From positions 3,471,427-3,535,426 of the forward strand of contig NW_024037064.1 of NCBI RefSeq assembly GCF_015706575.1: a DNA stretch of 64,000 bases. Reading direction: 5' to 3'. Numbering within the stretch: position 1 is the stretch's first letter; each line of letters begins with the position of its first letter. A program made the position numbers and the translations under genes. This document shows, in pieces, positions 32,446-43,281 of the stretch. The notes beneath the pieces were generated by a model. It saw only the letters and a program-made list of their open reading frames with translations, did no database searches and was not told the origin of the DNA. The DNA is from Patiria miniata. Lineage: Eukaryota; Echinodermata; Asteroidea; Valvatida; Asterinidae.

Positions 32446-35016
32446 CCACAACACTTCAAACTTACGATACATGATTGGAATACAACCAATCCCAACCACA
32501 ACTTTTCCGCGAGTCAGCCTCGATTCTTTTTTGAATCACCTATTTGCAACTGAAGAGTGCCCAACAGCAAGGCACGAAAGCATGCTATTGCTAACAAGAG
32601 GATTTGCGAACAAAATCCTCTGCTCGCACCCTTAATCACATTTGATTACCCAACCTATCATAGTCACTTAATCTCTTATGTCCGCCCACTCTACATTTCA
32701 CTCGGACATAACCGGCAAAGACTCAGTCATGCTTACAACCCATACTAAGCCATACAAGTCACCAGAGAAGAAGTGTCACTGAATGGGATAGTGCCATCCC
32801 TTTTCCAAACTTCTATGTTATACTCCTTGCCCCACCCCGGGGTATTGTGGGTCGATGGCCATCAAAAACTGCCCGAGAATACCGTCTTGATTAACAAGCG
32901 AGGTATCTTCAGGTTGCTTCTATCTCTGTTTCTCAGTACTTCAAGTACATCCACAGACTTGTAACAATCAGTCTGCCACACACGAGACACAATATCTCAC
33001 GTTCCACCACATGTACACTTCATTTCGGAAAACCAACAACCATATTTCCGCATACGGAAAACATGATCTTGACTTGTTATAACAACATAAAAACGCTATG
33101 CTAGCAGAAGCATAAGCACTTGATAAATGGACATACAAATTATCCACAGACGGATAAACTATACCCATTTTACACCAAACAACACAAAACAAGACAAAAA
33201 CCCACAAACCTAACCCCAAAACAAAGGGTTCAAAACAGTATTGGCCTCCCCAAAAAAAATCATAAATCAATCTCAACATTGAATGGTACAAACAAAATAA
33301 ACAACCCACATTTGGGAAAGAAAAAGTACCATCTCCACATAAATATGCATTCGTATTAACAAAATAAAGAAACAAAACAACGAAACACAACGTGTTTTTC
33401 CGATACCGCACACGGTAGGAAGATAGTTTCTTACTCAAACAACTACCAAATGAAAGAGATTAACAATATCTAAAAGCCTACACAAGTTTCAACTATTTTC
33501 TGACAAAGAAAATAATCAAAATACGGCTTTTAAAACTAAAAACAAACACACTACTGGCCAGAAATTCCACTACGAATCCAAAACTCTCGCAAGGTTTTCC
33601 GCGCCACTGCACCCACACGCCCATTGGACAATACAGTGACCAATCACAACACACATATGGTACCATTCACTACCGCCACGGCTCAATGCGCCATCTCACG
33701 CACGCAATACGTGCATACAAACCCTGAGAGAAAACCAACGAACCATCACTTCTCGGTCTCTTACTAACACAACCTTCTCAAAAGAGAAATATCCACCATT
33801 CTGCCATTGTTATAATAAATAAATTGGAATATAACCCACCCCATCTTACCTTATTCGTTATATTCAAACCACAAACCCCTCAACTACCATGGCAAGAAGG
33901 AAACTCAACCAAGAAACCAAGAGATCAATACATCAACTGAAGTCTAACCCGACTTCTCTCACAAATGCAATCGTAAACCAAACGAGCCAACTCCAATCAT
34001 TTGCGCTCATTAGCAGAACAAAATATCAATCCTTCATAACCATTCTATCCAAAGCAAAACCATCGCAAACCGAAATATTTGCTTGTTGGACAAGGCCTCA
34101 ACATCTTACCTACTTCTGCTAAACCAAACCGCAATCACTCGTAAGCAGCATCAATAATTATTTGGAGTGAAGACTACAATTTACATTAATAATGCGTAAC
34201 ATACGCTCTATAAACCATCCTTTCAACCACCAATTGGCATCCGAAATCATATTCTAGTGAAACGCTAGAAAATACCCGGAAGCCACTAATTTTAAACTTG
34301 CCCACAGGTTTAACACATACAATCTTAGGATGAAGAAAAATTAAAACAAACTCCACCTGTCTTCACCACGACATACAACCCAACCATAACACACCGTCAC
34401 TTAAATCGAGCAATAAACAACCATCACTGGAACATAATCCAAGGCAACAAACTACTGTGCGGAAACATTTCCCGAATCATAATTCGTTGCCTTCAGAAAA
34501 GCCTTAAATCATATCCGGGAGTAACTACCCAAACAAAATCAAGAGTTAAACCCACTCCCGACCTACTCCGGCTCTTCCAAAAAACTAACCGAACCCGATT
34601 GCTCTCCTCACTAGAGGAACAAGTTGAAACCAACTAAAGTCACATGGTTGTAACCACAACACTTCAAACTTACGATACATGATTGGAATACAACCAATCC
34701 CAACCACAACTTTTCCGCGAGTCAGCCTCGATTCTTTTTTGAATCACCTATTTGCAACTGAAGAGTGCCCAACAGCAAGGCACGAAAGCATGCTATTGCT
34801 AACAAGAGGATTTGCGAACAAAATCCTCTGCTCGCACCCTTAATCACATTTGATTACCCAACCTATCATAGTCACTTAATCTCTTATGTCCGCCCACTCT
34901 ACATTTCACTCGGACATAACCGGCAAAGACTCAGTCATGCTTACAACCCATACTAAGCCATACAAGTCACCAGAGAAGAAGTGTCACTGAATGGGATAGT
35001 GCCATCCCTTTTCCAA
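32262..35016 (+). repeat. Internal duplicated blocks downstream of integrase (inner Gypsy)
   Basis: Block A, about 140 bp (32262-32402), recurs at 33840-33980. Block B, about 405 bp (32406-32809), recurs at 34613-35016, with no difference seen by eye. The two blocks are adjacent in the first copy and 632 bp apart in the second. The 32810-33839 stretch between the copies is A/C-rich without a recognisable gene. A partial tandem duplication is the simplest explanation. Confidence 0.8.
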
Positions 35017-35044
35017 ACCTGACACTAACTCAGCAACTCCCAAC

Positions 35045-35221
35045 AACACACAAACCGACACCTACTCTGTATGCAAGCAACCCTGGGATGGGCGATTCAT
35101 GATACAGTGTGATTATTGCGACACCTGGTATCATGGATCGTGCATCAACATATCTCCATCGGATGCTCTAAACATCGACAAATATAAGTTTTTAGAATGC
35201 AAAGGTGTCCCCAAACTGTAA
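35045..35221 (+). pseudogene. PHD-finger-like segment in the 3' region of inner Gypsy
   Basis: Reads YSVCKQPWDGRFMIQC then DYCDTWYHGSCINIS and ECKG. Metal-ligand spacing C...C-x2-C...H-x2-C and the W-Y/F-H-x-x-C core follow PHD fingers of the RFMIxCDxCxxWFHGxC type, which bind histone H3 tails in known proteins. In a retroelement this could aid target-site choice on chromatin, as chromodomains do in chromoviruses; inference. Fossil, incomplete. Confidence 0.6.
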
Positions 35222-35253
35222 ATAATGTCTTTGGTCTTTCTGATTTTTAGGAC

Positions 35254-36519
35254 ATGGCCGGCCTGCAGACTAGCCGGGCGACGCTGGACAAGCATACTTG
35301 TCTAGACATCGAGATTGCCACAAAATCACGGAACCTCCTTGATGCAAGACAGCTAATGAGGAAACTCTATGCGGCGGGAGTAGCAGGGGACGAACTGAAG
35401 AGCTGCATGAGGATGCAAGTTGGCATTGCCCGGAGGAGAGAAGATACCAAGTGGCTCAGAGCAGCAGCCAAGGAAGCTGAAGTGTTTGTTCGGGAAAGTC
35501 TCCTTGACACTAACTGGGTGGACGCCAACATCTACTTTGTCCGACAGGTAACACAGACGGCGAGGAAACGGATGGACCTCACCCATGCGGAAGTCAGTAA
35601 ATCCCTCGACACCTCAGTAGGGACTCTCACAGTGGGCACCGTATCTGGGCCTCCTGTGAGAAGTCAGCTTACCGTAAGTGTGCCATGTACCGCATCCGGT
35701 ACCAGCACAGTAGATACCGCATACAGTATCAAGATACCTCGTTGGACCAACACAGTCGGTAACCCTAGCCGTCGTGTGCAACTCACTAGGGATACCATGG
35801 AGGTTTGTGTTTCTTCTCCATCAGAGAGTGAGGACGAGCGTCCGAAACGTCAGTGGTCCCAAGAAAGGAACCTCGTAATGTCCACATCGACAGGTTCTCA
35901 GCACACGCGAGACACCTCACCGAGCCCCAGGGAGCCATGTGTGGAAATAAGGCCCAAGCCAGGTGAAGCGCAGACAGGGACTGTTGCAGCACCACTGGAA
36001 AAACACAGAGTACCGGACCGAGGAAGGCCCTCCTACCACAGGGAACAGCAGGGAGAACGGTCCAGAAAACGGGCCTATCCAAAATCGTCAAGCAGTACAG
36101 ACTGCCAGGCAACAAGCAATCAACCAAGGCCACGCTGTGGGAAGAGAAGGCACATGACATGCCAGTTCTCATGGTGCTCAGCCACAACCTTCTACATGAA
36201 GAAACACTTGGAAGAAGACCACGCACCTGCTGTTTTCGACTATTACCAAGCCGAGAACGATGGGCTCGCTCGCACTCGAGTGGAATTCCTGAAGGAGATG
36301 GTGCATGAGGCACTTGGAGAGAGTAGAACCCTGCAGGACATGGTTGACCTCGTCAACGACAGAGATGTCATCAAGCCGGGGTGGCACATCACACCTGAAC
36401 AAAGGAGTGCCATGGTAGGAATGTGCCGAGTGGCAGGGTGGCCAGTGCCGGAGGAATTTTCCCTGCACCCCGTCAACAGTGTGGCAGCATTGTCTCACTG
36501 GAGGTGCTTACTGGTATAG
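35254..36519 (+). pseudogene. 421-residue ORF of unknown function in the 3' region of inner Gypsy
   Basis: Open from MAGLQTSRATLDKHTC to a stop at 36519. Residues 1-120: charged, helical. Residues 120-290: low-complexity, Ser/Thr/Arg-rich. Residues 300-325: C2H2-like motif (TCQFSWCSATTFYMKKHLEEDH). The last 90 residues have a helical segment, then VAGWPVPEEFSLHPVN. It lies just upstream of the TatD-like region on the same strand. I do not recognise the family; not an obvious env (no signal peptide or membrane segment). Confidence 0.55.
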
Positions 36520-36699
36520 GCAGGAGAAATATCGCCTCAAGGGATGGGGGAGCTTAGGCGACGGTATCCATCTACCGGACTCCGCCGTTCTTCGGAGACA
36601 TCCACCAGCATCCAAGCATCATTAGAGCAAATTCCCCCAGCCCCAGACAGGAAGTCCTGCAGCAGGACGAGAAACAGATCCCGCATTCGGGATCCACAG

Positions 36700-37549
36700 G
36701 AAGTGCCCCATACAAGAAGGCGGAGAAGACCCTCATCCGCAGCTTCGATAGCCACTTCCATCTTGACAGATTGTCTGCCAGAGGTCCCAGGATTCCGTTG
36801 ACTAATCTGGCGGCTATCGAACAGGCATTTCCCCAACAGCCAGACAAGGGCTATACGACTCTGCTGTCGGGAGCCGTAGCGGTCTTCTGTGATCAAAAGA
36901 CATTGCCTTCGGAGAAAGAAATAACAGCTCTGACCCAGCAAGGATTCACAGTGATGATCGGCGCTCATCCAAAGATAATCTTGACACGCAAGGAGAGACA
37001 AAGGGTGAAGTCATTGAGCCAGCATCCTTCAGTCAGCGGACTAGGCGAGGTTGGTTTGGACCATTCGGTGACTTCTGACCTTTGGCACCTACAGGAGAGG
37101 CAACTCCGAGATCTCCTGACTGGCCTTCTTCCGTCAAGAGTCCTACTCTCCACATCCGCGGTATGCGAGACGATGTCACTGGAGTAGAGGCCTAAATGCG
37201 ATGCGTGGACGTCATAACAACAATCATCAAGGGAAGTCAGCTGCACTGTTTCTCCAGCACCACAGAGGTAGTCCAGCAGTGGCTGGAATCCTTCCCCAGT
37301 ACCCACTTCAGCATAAGTAACATGGCGAACAGCTTCAACAGTCGACAGAGGGCTGCCCTGAAGTCAGTTCCAAGGAACAAGCTGCTTCTGGACACCGATG
37401 CACCTTACTTACCCCCAGTTGGTAAGAAACTGAATGCCCCGTCTCTACTTGACTACACAGCTGAGTCGGTGGCCACCATTCTGGGAGACATCTCACCGGA
37501 AGAAGTTCTTGAACTAACCGAAACAAACGCGAGAGCATTCTTCCACTGA
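36700..37549 (+). pseudogene. TatD-family nuclease-like region in the 3' part of inner Gypsy
   Basis: Motifs in TatD order: DSHFHLDR (H-x-H metal site), MIGAHPK, GLGEVGLDHS (Glu ligand), QERQLRDLL, LHCFSSTTEVVQQWL (His ligand), LLLDTDAPYLPP (Asp ligand), and a C-terminal VATILGDISPEEVLEL...NARAFF helix. TatD proteins are TIM-barrel metal-dependent DNases. Position between integrase and purine tract/3' LTR, in the element's sense, suggests a domain carried by the element. Broken in this copy. An inserted host gene fragment is the alternative, but no intron or separate boundary was seen. Confidence 0.75.
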
Positions 37550-37765
37550 AACAGGACACAGAACTCTCTCAGCTTTTGCCGCTGTACATGGAGAAATATG
37601 AACCTCCACCAATGCTTTCTTTCAGTAAGAAGGAATGGCACTTATTTAGTGTTGGGTTTTATATTTAGTGGTTTTCCATGTTGAGTATTTGTAATACTTG
37701 TATTTTTCACTAACTTATGTTAAGAGCCCCCCACACCATCATCCAAAGAAGAAAAGTGGGAGGAG
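37550..37765 (+). other. 3' untranslated part and purine tract of inner Gypsy
   Basis: Ends with a purine-rich run (AAAGAAGAAAAGTGGGAGGA) directly before the LTR, the expected plus-strand priming site. Confidence 0.6.
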
Positions 37766-38137
37766 TGTAGTGCCAGTTGATACGTCACCCGTACTAATCA
37801 ATGTATCAGAATTAGGCGGTCACGTGACCGATGATCAATTTATCGTTTTTCGTGGGCGCCGCCATCTTAGATCAGTATTATGATAAACATTGTCACATGG
37901 TTGTTACCAAAACTCTTCCAGAACTTCTAGTGTTCTCGTGTTTCTGTACCAATCCGTCTCCTTTGCGTTCGAGATTCAAGTTGCCGGATCGGACTCAAGC
38001 CTGGGATTATTCCAGTAATCCTGTGGGCTTGTCTTTTTACGAGGAATTCGGACCCGTAAGAAGTAAAGTCGGCCGCGGCAAGCACCGTCTCGGTTCACGC
38101 TCCGGACGCACGTGTAGGTAAACCGTGAGGCACTACA
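37766..38137 (+). repeat. 3' LTR of inner Gypsy element
   Basis: 372 bp, TGTAGTGC...GCACTACA, followed by GCAC, the same four bases that precede the 5' LTR. Confidence 0.9.
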
Positions 38138-39001
38138 GCACTATCCCCCGGCAAAGCAGCCCCGCTGGAGCAAGCAACGACATTGACTTTCAGACCGCAG
38201 GTGCAGGTGACAGGGACAAGAACGGTAACAGCCAACAGACTGCGGATCCGGCGATGCAGGACGCATCAAAGAAGACGAGGCCGAAGGTACAGGGAGTACT
38301 ACAGAAGACAGGATGCCCATTGATGCAGGGAGCATCAAAGGCTGGGAATCCGCCGGTGCAGGGTGCACCACAGAAGACGAGGCCGCCGGAGCCGACAACA
38401 GTGCGAGGACAGACACCACTGAAAACAACGGGGCCAAAGCAAGGTTGGGGAGTCAACGACCAGGTGGCAAGAGTACAGCGATGTGACATGTGTACTTGGC
38501 TAAAGACACTAAAGCTTGCAAAGTGCAACACAGACAGAGACTGGAGAGAAGTTGTCTCTTGGATGGACATTGTTTTGTGAAATAGTGAGGACATAAAGGA
38601 CAGTTTTCAAGTGAAGTGGACAAGAACAAAAACCTGTAAAAGAATGTGTTGAAATTGCTGTAGTCGTAACGGTTTGTTGTATCATTGTTTGATTCTGTGC
38701 ACCAGTCTGGGGACTAGAATCAACGCTGATCAACTTTCATTGAGGACACCCATTGATAAACAGAGTAAAGTGTTTGATTTCTCATGTTGTTTCTAAAATG
38801 TTTTATCTGTTGAAGAGGTAGTCATTATGGATTGCTGGATTAATGTTTGATCTGAGTAACCATTTTGGGGACTAGATCAACGTTGCTCCACATCCTTTGA
38901 GGACACCCAATGTTGGGTTAAACAAAAAAAAAATCATGTAAAATGTGTTGTATATATGCCCCTATTCAGGAGAATAGGCCAAATTTAAGGAGAGGTTAGT
39001 G
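38138..39001 (+). other. Outer element, internal sequence right of the inner Gypsy
   Basis: Resumes outer-element sequence. An ORF region to 38580 is rich in repeated motifs (QGAPQKTRPP-like; about 27-30 bp degenerate repeats at 38260-38400). It then becomes AT-rich, with two similar short segments containing GGGGACTAGAATCAACG and GGGGACTAGATCAACG (38709, 38864). A purine tract precedes the LTR. Confidence 0.5.
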
Positions 39002-39423
39002 TAACGGACAGTCTCTGCACACATTTGTTGCCATTGCTTTCTAGCACTAGTGCTCCGGCGGAGGGGCTCCGCCGGCGCGCATCTGACCTGGTTTTGGGTC
39101 TGGCTAGCGCGCGCTCCGGAAATAGGCTCTACAAATAGGTTGGCTAAGTGGGGTTCTTGTGTTCAATTGCGCGGGAAAAACTTGGCTTGATTCCAGGGTT
39201 GGGATAAGTTGCTACAATTGTATACATTTGTTCAGACTGTGTGTATGTCTATGCTGAGAATTGATCAGTTGTAGTTCTGGTAGCGGTGCGGCAAGTTGCC
39301 CGCAGAGTCCGCTTGGCGAAATAAATGAGATCTTCCTTCAGAGTTAGAAATCCTGTCTGTGTGTCCCCTTTTCTTGCGTTTTGCTGGACTTGGCGGACAA
39401 GAGCCCAGTAGGATCTCGCTACA
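39002..39423 (+). repeat. 3' LTR of outer element (complete)
   Basis: 422 bp from TGTAACGGACAG to CGCTACA. Contains a CTCCGGCGGAGGGGCTCCGCCGG palindromic stretch near its start and AATAAA at 39320 as a possible polyadenylation signal. Host intron resumes at 39424. Confidence 0.85.
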
Positions 39424-40044
39424 GTATAATGAGTGGATGAAGCAATGTGCGCATTCAATGTTCGTCTCGTGTGTGTTGCATTTTACCAGCAAACAAAATG
39501 TTCCAAAATTGCGATCACTAAATATGAACAGGGCATCCCACTGGATGCTTTTGACATTTATCTAAACTAAAAATCTCGGTTACTCTTGAAATAATTGTAC
39601 TATGAAAGGTCAGGTAAATATTTTAACCAGTTTGTTTCTCAACCTAAGACCAACCCGACTGAGCAACATTAATACGATATCTCATTTGTTCCCTATAATT
39701 TAAAACAACTAAAGATTATGTGACGTTAACGCGACTTTCCGTGTACTCACATCTCGGGTCCTTCAGTGATGTACTTCGTGCCGGTAGGTAATGCATTGTG
39801 CAAGATCGAAGAAAAATTACGCAGAATCATTTTCAAAAATCGAGAAGGTAACATTATATGTTTTTTTTTGGTGTTGTGTGGAAAAAAGTCATTTTCTTTA
39901 CTTGACCTTCAGTGCATTGTACGACACAGAGGAAATGTCACTGTAAATGATTAACATCATGAGGTATCAATTTGAGCAATTCCAACAGCTTATCGGGTCG
40001 GATAACGACGAAGCGTTGTGTTTCAATTTTTCACGCAACCGCAG
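39424..40044 (+). other. Inter-unit intron before unit 3 exon A
   Basis: Homologous to 45219-45824 and 51062-52034. Acceptor CGCAACCGCAG. No other feature was seen. Confidence 0.65.
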
Positions 40045-40173
40045 GCTTCAACTGCATCTTCGAGGAAGGGATTTGTGGTTGGAGACACTCCGGCGTGCAC
40101 TGGTCCAACTGGAGGCTGCAGCAGGGGCAAGACGACAAATTCGATAGGCTAGATTTCGACAGGACGTCTGGCA
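40045..40173 (+). CDS. MAM-Ig repeat gene, unit 3, exon A (MAM start)
   Basis: 129 bp, phase 1, donor GTAAGT. FNCIFEEGICGWRHSGVHW: the NCT glycosylation site is lost (NCI) and the middle (HSGVHWSNWRL) is the most divergent of the five copies. Ends RLDFDRTSG. Confidence 0.88.
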
Positions 40174-41429
40174 GTAAGTTTTTGCATCACATGATTTTTC
40201 ATTAATCTATCATCGCGGTGTCAAAAAAAGGCTACAATCAAATAAAGATATTTATTTAGTAAACTTTCCGTTCTTAAGTTGACTCCATTCCTCTGATGAT
40301 GTATCTTTTAACTTTGTTGTCTTAATAAAGATTGATTTTAACAGATCTAATTTAATCTACATTGAAAAACCTTGGAGCATGGAAGTGTGGTAACTTGATA
40401 ATGTTATTTCTTGATATTGTCGGTTTTTCAGTCCTTCTACGTGTGGGATAACACGTTTCCAACCGACAGTGATTAGATGATCGGGCACAACCAGTCACCC
40501 TTTTAGAATCATTCTAATTAATATGCTTATTTTTTTCCATCTCCCTGACCCCCTTTTTTCTTTTTGTCTTTCTTTCTTACACTTTTTTTCTGAAAATAAT
40601 CTTCCTGAACATTTCTTCTCAACGGTTTATGTTATAAACTTGTTACTATAAACCAACATCACCCAAGATCAAAACGTGTGCATATAACTCTGACGTCATG
40701 ATGAAGTCACCAGGTATCTAATCACAAGCGATTTGAGTTGAAAATGGACCATCTTCTTTCATTTGTAACTTTTGAACAAAATGACCAATATTGTTCACAT
40801 GCTGTAATAAGATAAGCCATTAATTAATTAGCATTTTTGTCGCAATCGTTAAGTCGCTTGAACCTTAACAAACAAACCGTAATATCTTTTAAACGGTTTA
40901 CGGGATAATAATAAAACCAGGGACGTGATGAATCCTGAATCCATTGTGCCTATAGCACAATGACTCGTAAAGGTTTCACGAAGGCCTACCATTTTCAATT
41001 CAACGGATCTTGGTGATACATGAGCACAGCAATAAAATGATATCAACGGAAGCCTTTACTGCCGATAGTTTATGATAAAATCATAACGATAGTCAATAAT
41101 TTCGGACCTTATGATCATGAGTTAAATTTGTAGAAATGCTGTATTGTTTTTGTGTCATAAAATGAAAGCTTGCCCAAGAGACGTCGCTAAAAATCCGAAT
41201 GGGTGTTAAATTAAATATTTCACTGGTTTCAATTGTAGAAATTAGAGTATGTTTTTTTTTAATTGCCTTGACTTAACCAAATAAATCGCTTTAAGGAATA
41301 CAAGCCAACTCATGCCTCTTCTAAATGTTAAAGGATGTCTGCCGATCGTCTTTCAATCATCAATGCAACATTTCTTCCAAAGTCATCTGTTTATGTTTAC
41401 TCTATGAAAAAAATCTCTACCCTGCACAG
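40174..41429 (+). other. Intron A-B of unit 3
   Basis: Closely related to 45954-47277 (unit 4) and, up to about 55,090, to unit 5, but differing from units 1-2 near the donor (ATCGCGGTGTC variant). It contains a TGACGTCATGATGAAGTCA stretch near 40690. No gene was seen. Confidence 0.65.
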
Positions 41430-41582
41430 ATGCGAGTTACCACTACATCGTGTGTGAATGGTGTTATGGTCATAGAGGCAGAAACGTTTTACTTGTCAGC
41501 CCTGTCGTTTCGCCAAGTAGAGAACAGCAAGGAAACAAGTGGTGTTTCAGTTTTTGGTACAATGTGTATGGACTCGGCATGG
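41430..41582 (+). CDS. MAM-Ig repeat gene, unit 3, exon B (MAM middle)
   Basis: 153 bp, phase 1. ASYHYIVCEWCYGHRGRN replaces the usual ASGHFIV segment and adds two cysteines. SPVVSPSREQQGNKWC is otherwise kept. Ends NVYGLGMG. Confidence 0.88.
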
Positions 41583-42560
41583 GTAAGGCTTCCAAACGAT
41601 TTTCACAATGTATGATTACGATGACTCTTTGCATCCTATGAAAATGTTCAATCCAAGCATTGCAACTTAAAGGGTGTTTCATTTCATGTTAAAACAAATT
41701 TCCACATTCATGACCAAAATGTTGATGTCATCATTCTCAGAAACTATCCAGTGATTACTCAGGTATCACTTAGAAACGTCGGTATGAAATTTAATAACTG
41801 GCAATGGGTTTTGCACTAAGTGCCGTGGTGGACGTTTACGATTGCCGTACTTGCTGTATTGTTTTGTAATTACAAAAAGCGTTCATTATCATTATGTAAG
41901 GTTTATTTAGTCAAACTCCCCCCCCCCCCCCCGCAGAAGTGAACCTATATAACAGCCGGGATACACAATCCCCTTTTGAAACTTCTTACAAGACCTCCTA
42001 ACCGAACGTCTTTGCCGATTACCATGACATTTGATAAGGGGTCAACATGGCACCGAACAAAAGTATGTAAAGTTTTATGGTTACCAAAGGAACCGATTTA
42101 CAATGATAAGGGAAATAAACGTCTGTCCTTTTGTTTAAAAGAACATGGCCATGTGTAAACTATTTAGGTGTTTGCCTAGCCTTATCTAGAATACCGACTT
42201 GAACAAGAGCTCAAAGCCACCTGACTAACCAGAATGCATGTAGGGAAAACATATATCCATACATACCAAAATACCATAAGTATAACATCTGTATCGATTT
42301 GAGTCGGTTCTAATGTCTGTGTCAAATGTGAAAGCTTTTAATATGTAAACATAAAAAGGGTATAACGATATTATTTTCTTTAAATGTGATGCCAAAACAG
42401 AATACAGATGCAGAATCCTCTGATGAAAAAAACAACCACTTACACAGATTCTACATCATTACCCCTGCATTATAAAACACAATCATCTTTCAAGAGAAAA
42501 CAGAAAAAAAATGAATAAATGATTCATTTCGTCGTTATTATGTCTGTGTTGGTTTGACAG
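41583..42560 (+). other. Intron B-C of unit 3
   Basis: Undisturbed version of the intron that holds the LINE in unit 1 and the hairpin-array element in unit 2. Contains a long C run at 41920. No gene. Confidence 0.7.
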
Positions 42561-42776
42561 GGACTCTCAATGTGTACCAGCTTCCAGTATATCAGACAAT
42601 CACCGAGGGTAAAATCGTCTTAACCAGAAGCAATCAATATACGAATCCAGGGGTTTGGTTAAAAGCCAGGATTTGTGTGAGAAATGCTACATCGGAATTT
42701 CAAATTGTTCTTGAGGCAGTCCCGATCGGAGGTGGCTACTATTGGTCGTCAATTGCAATCGATGACATTAATACTG
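42561..42776 (+). CDS. MAM-Ig repeat gene, unit 3, exon C (MAM end)
   Basis: 216 bp, phase 1, two codons longer than in units 1, 2 and 4 (LEAVPIGGGYYWSSIAIDD). YQT replaces the NHT/NQT glycosylation site. WLKARICVRNATSEFQ keeps the Cys and the second site. Confidence 0.88.
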
Positions 42777-43155
42777 GTATGATTTGCTTTCTTTCTAGTC
42801 AAACCTGAAACACTTTTCCACTAACCCGGATTTGGTAAATTATGCCAATCTCTACCGCGGTATTTCCGCGAATCACACCTTGACAATGTCGAACTTTTTC
42901 AAACTTGAAAGAAACTTGTCGTTAGTGATAAATAATTATCAATCATATACTTTATTGATGAAACGTTATTGGTTTAATTCACCTTTTCGAACGAACGAAG
43001 AAAACGAATCATCTGGATGTATCAATCTTTATCAAACAAAATCAGAACGGCAAAAATTCCATTGGTAATACCTACATTTCTATCTTATATTCATTTCCTC
43101 GTATCATTGTCCTACGTTGTCTGTCTCTGTTATTGGGATCCTTCCTTTCCCCCAG
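42777..43155 (+). other. Intron C-D of unit 3
   Basis: 379 bp, homologous to 8330-8700. No gene. Confidence 0.7.
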
Positions 43156-43281
43156 TTATCCCTCGAATGTTCCTTTTCGATGCAACTGGAGACTTTCCTC
43201 CAGATGGTGGAGAAGCAGTCCTTACGGATAGAGATCATCCATTTACGTGCACGGTACTAGATGTCAACCGCGAGGTACAGG
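43156..43281 (+). CDS. MAM-Ig repeat gene, unit 3, exon D (Ig-like first half)
   Basis: 126 bp, phase 1. IPRMFLFDATGDFPPDGG, then HPFTCTVLDVNREVQ. Donor GTGAGT. Confidence 0.88.

Larger units (their letters stand above)
22792..38137 (+). mobile_element. Inner Gypsy-type LTR retrotransposon fossil with extra 3' domains
   Basis: LTRs of 371-372 bp (22792-23162, 37766-38137), TGTAGTGC...GCACTACA, flanked by a 4-bp duplication GCAC. Internal order: leader, helix-hairpin-helix motif, gag, protease, RT, RNase H, integrase (the Gypsy order), then a long 3' region with PHD-like, C2H2-like and TatD-like segments. It is itself invaded by a Harbinger-type MITE and a CR1/L2-like LINE. The LTRs differ at about fifteen positions (around 4% by eye), so moderately old. 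Broken: several breaks in its coding regions besides the two insertions. Confidence 0.88.
21686..39423 (+). mobile_element. Outer LTR retrotransposon fossil, short and probably non-autonomous
   Basis: Two direct LTRs (21686-22043, missing its first ~80 bp, and 39002-39423, complete, TG...CA). The primer-binding region follows at 22044 (TGGTGGCAGCGGTGGG), and a purine-rich tract lies before 39002. Excluding the inner Gypsy, only about 1.6 kb of internal sequence remains, with one gag-like ORF and no pol, so it resembles a TRIM/LARD-type derivative. The LTRs differ at roughly a dozen positions over 340 bp by eye. Broken at its left end and split by the inner element. Confidence 0.82.

Noticed and set aside
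35353-36498. Minus-strand ORFs opposite the 421-residue ORF
   Set aside because: Shadows of the plus-strand frame; composition follows the antisense codons.
36700-37549. Host TatD gene
   Set aside because: No introns, promoter or boundary; it sits in the sense orientation between integrase and 3' LTR of the Gypsy fossil. Kept as an element part, with the host-fragment alternative noted.
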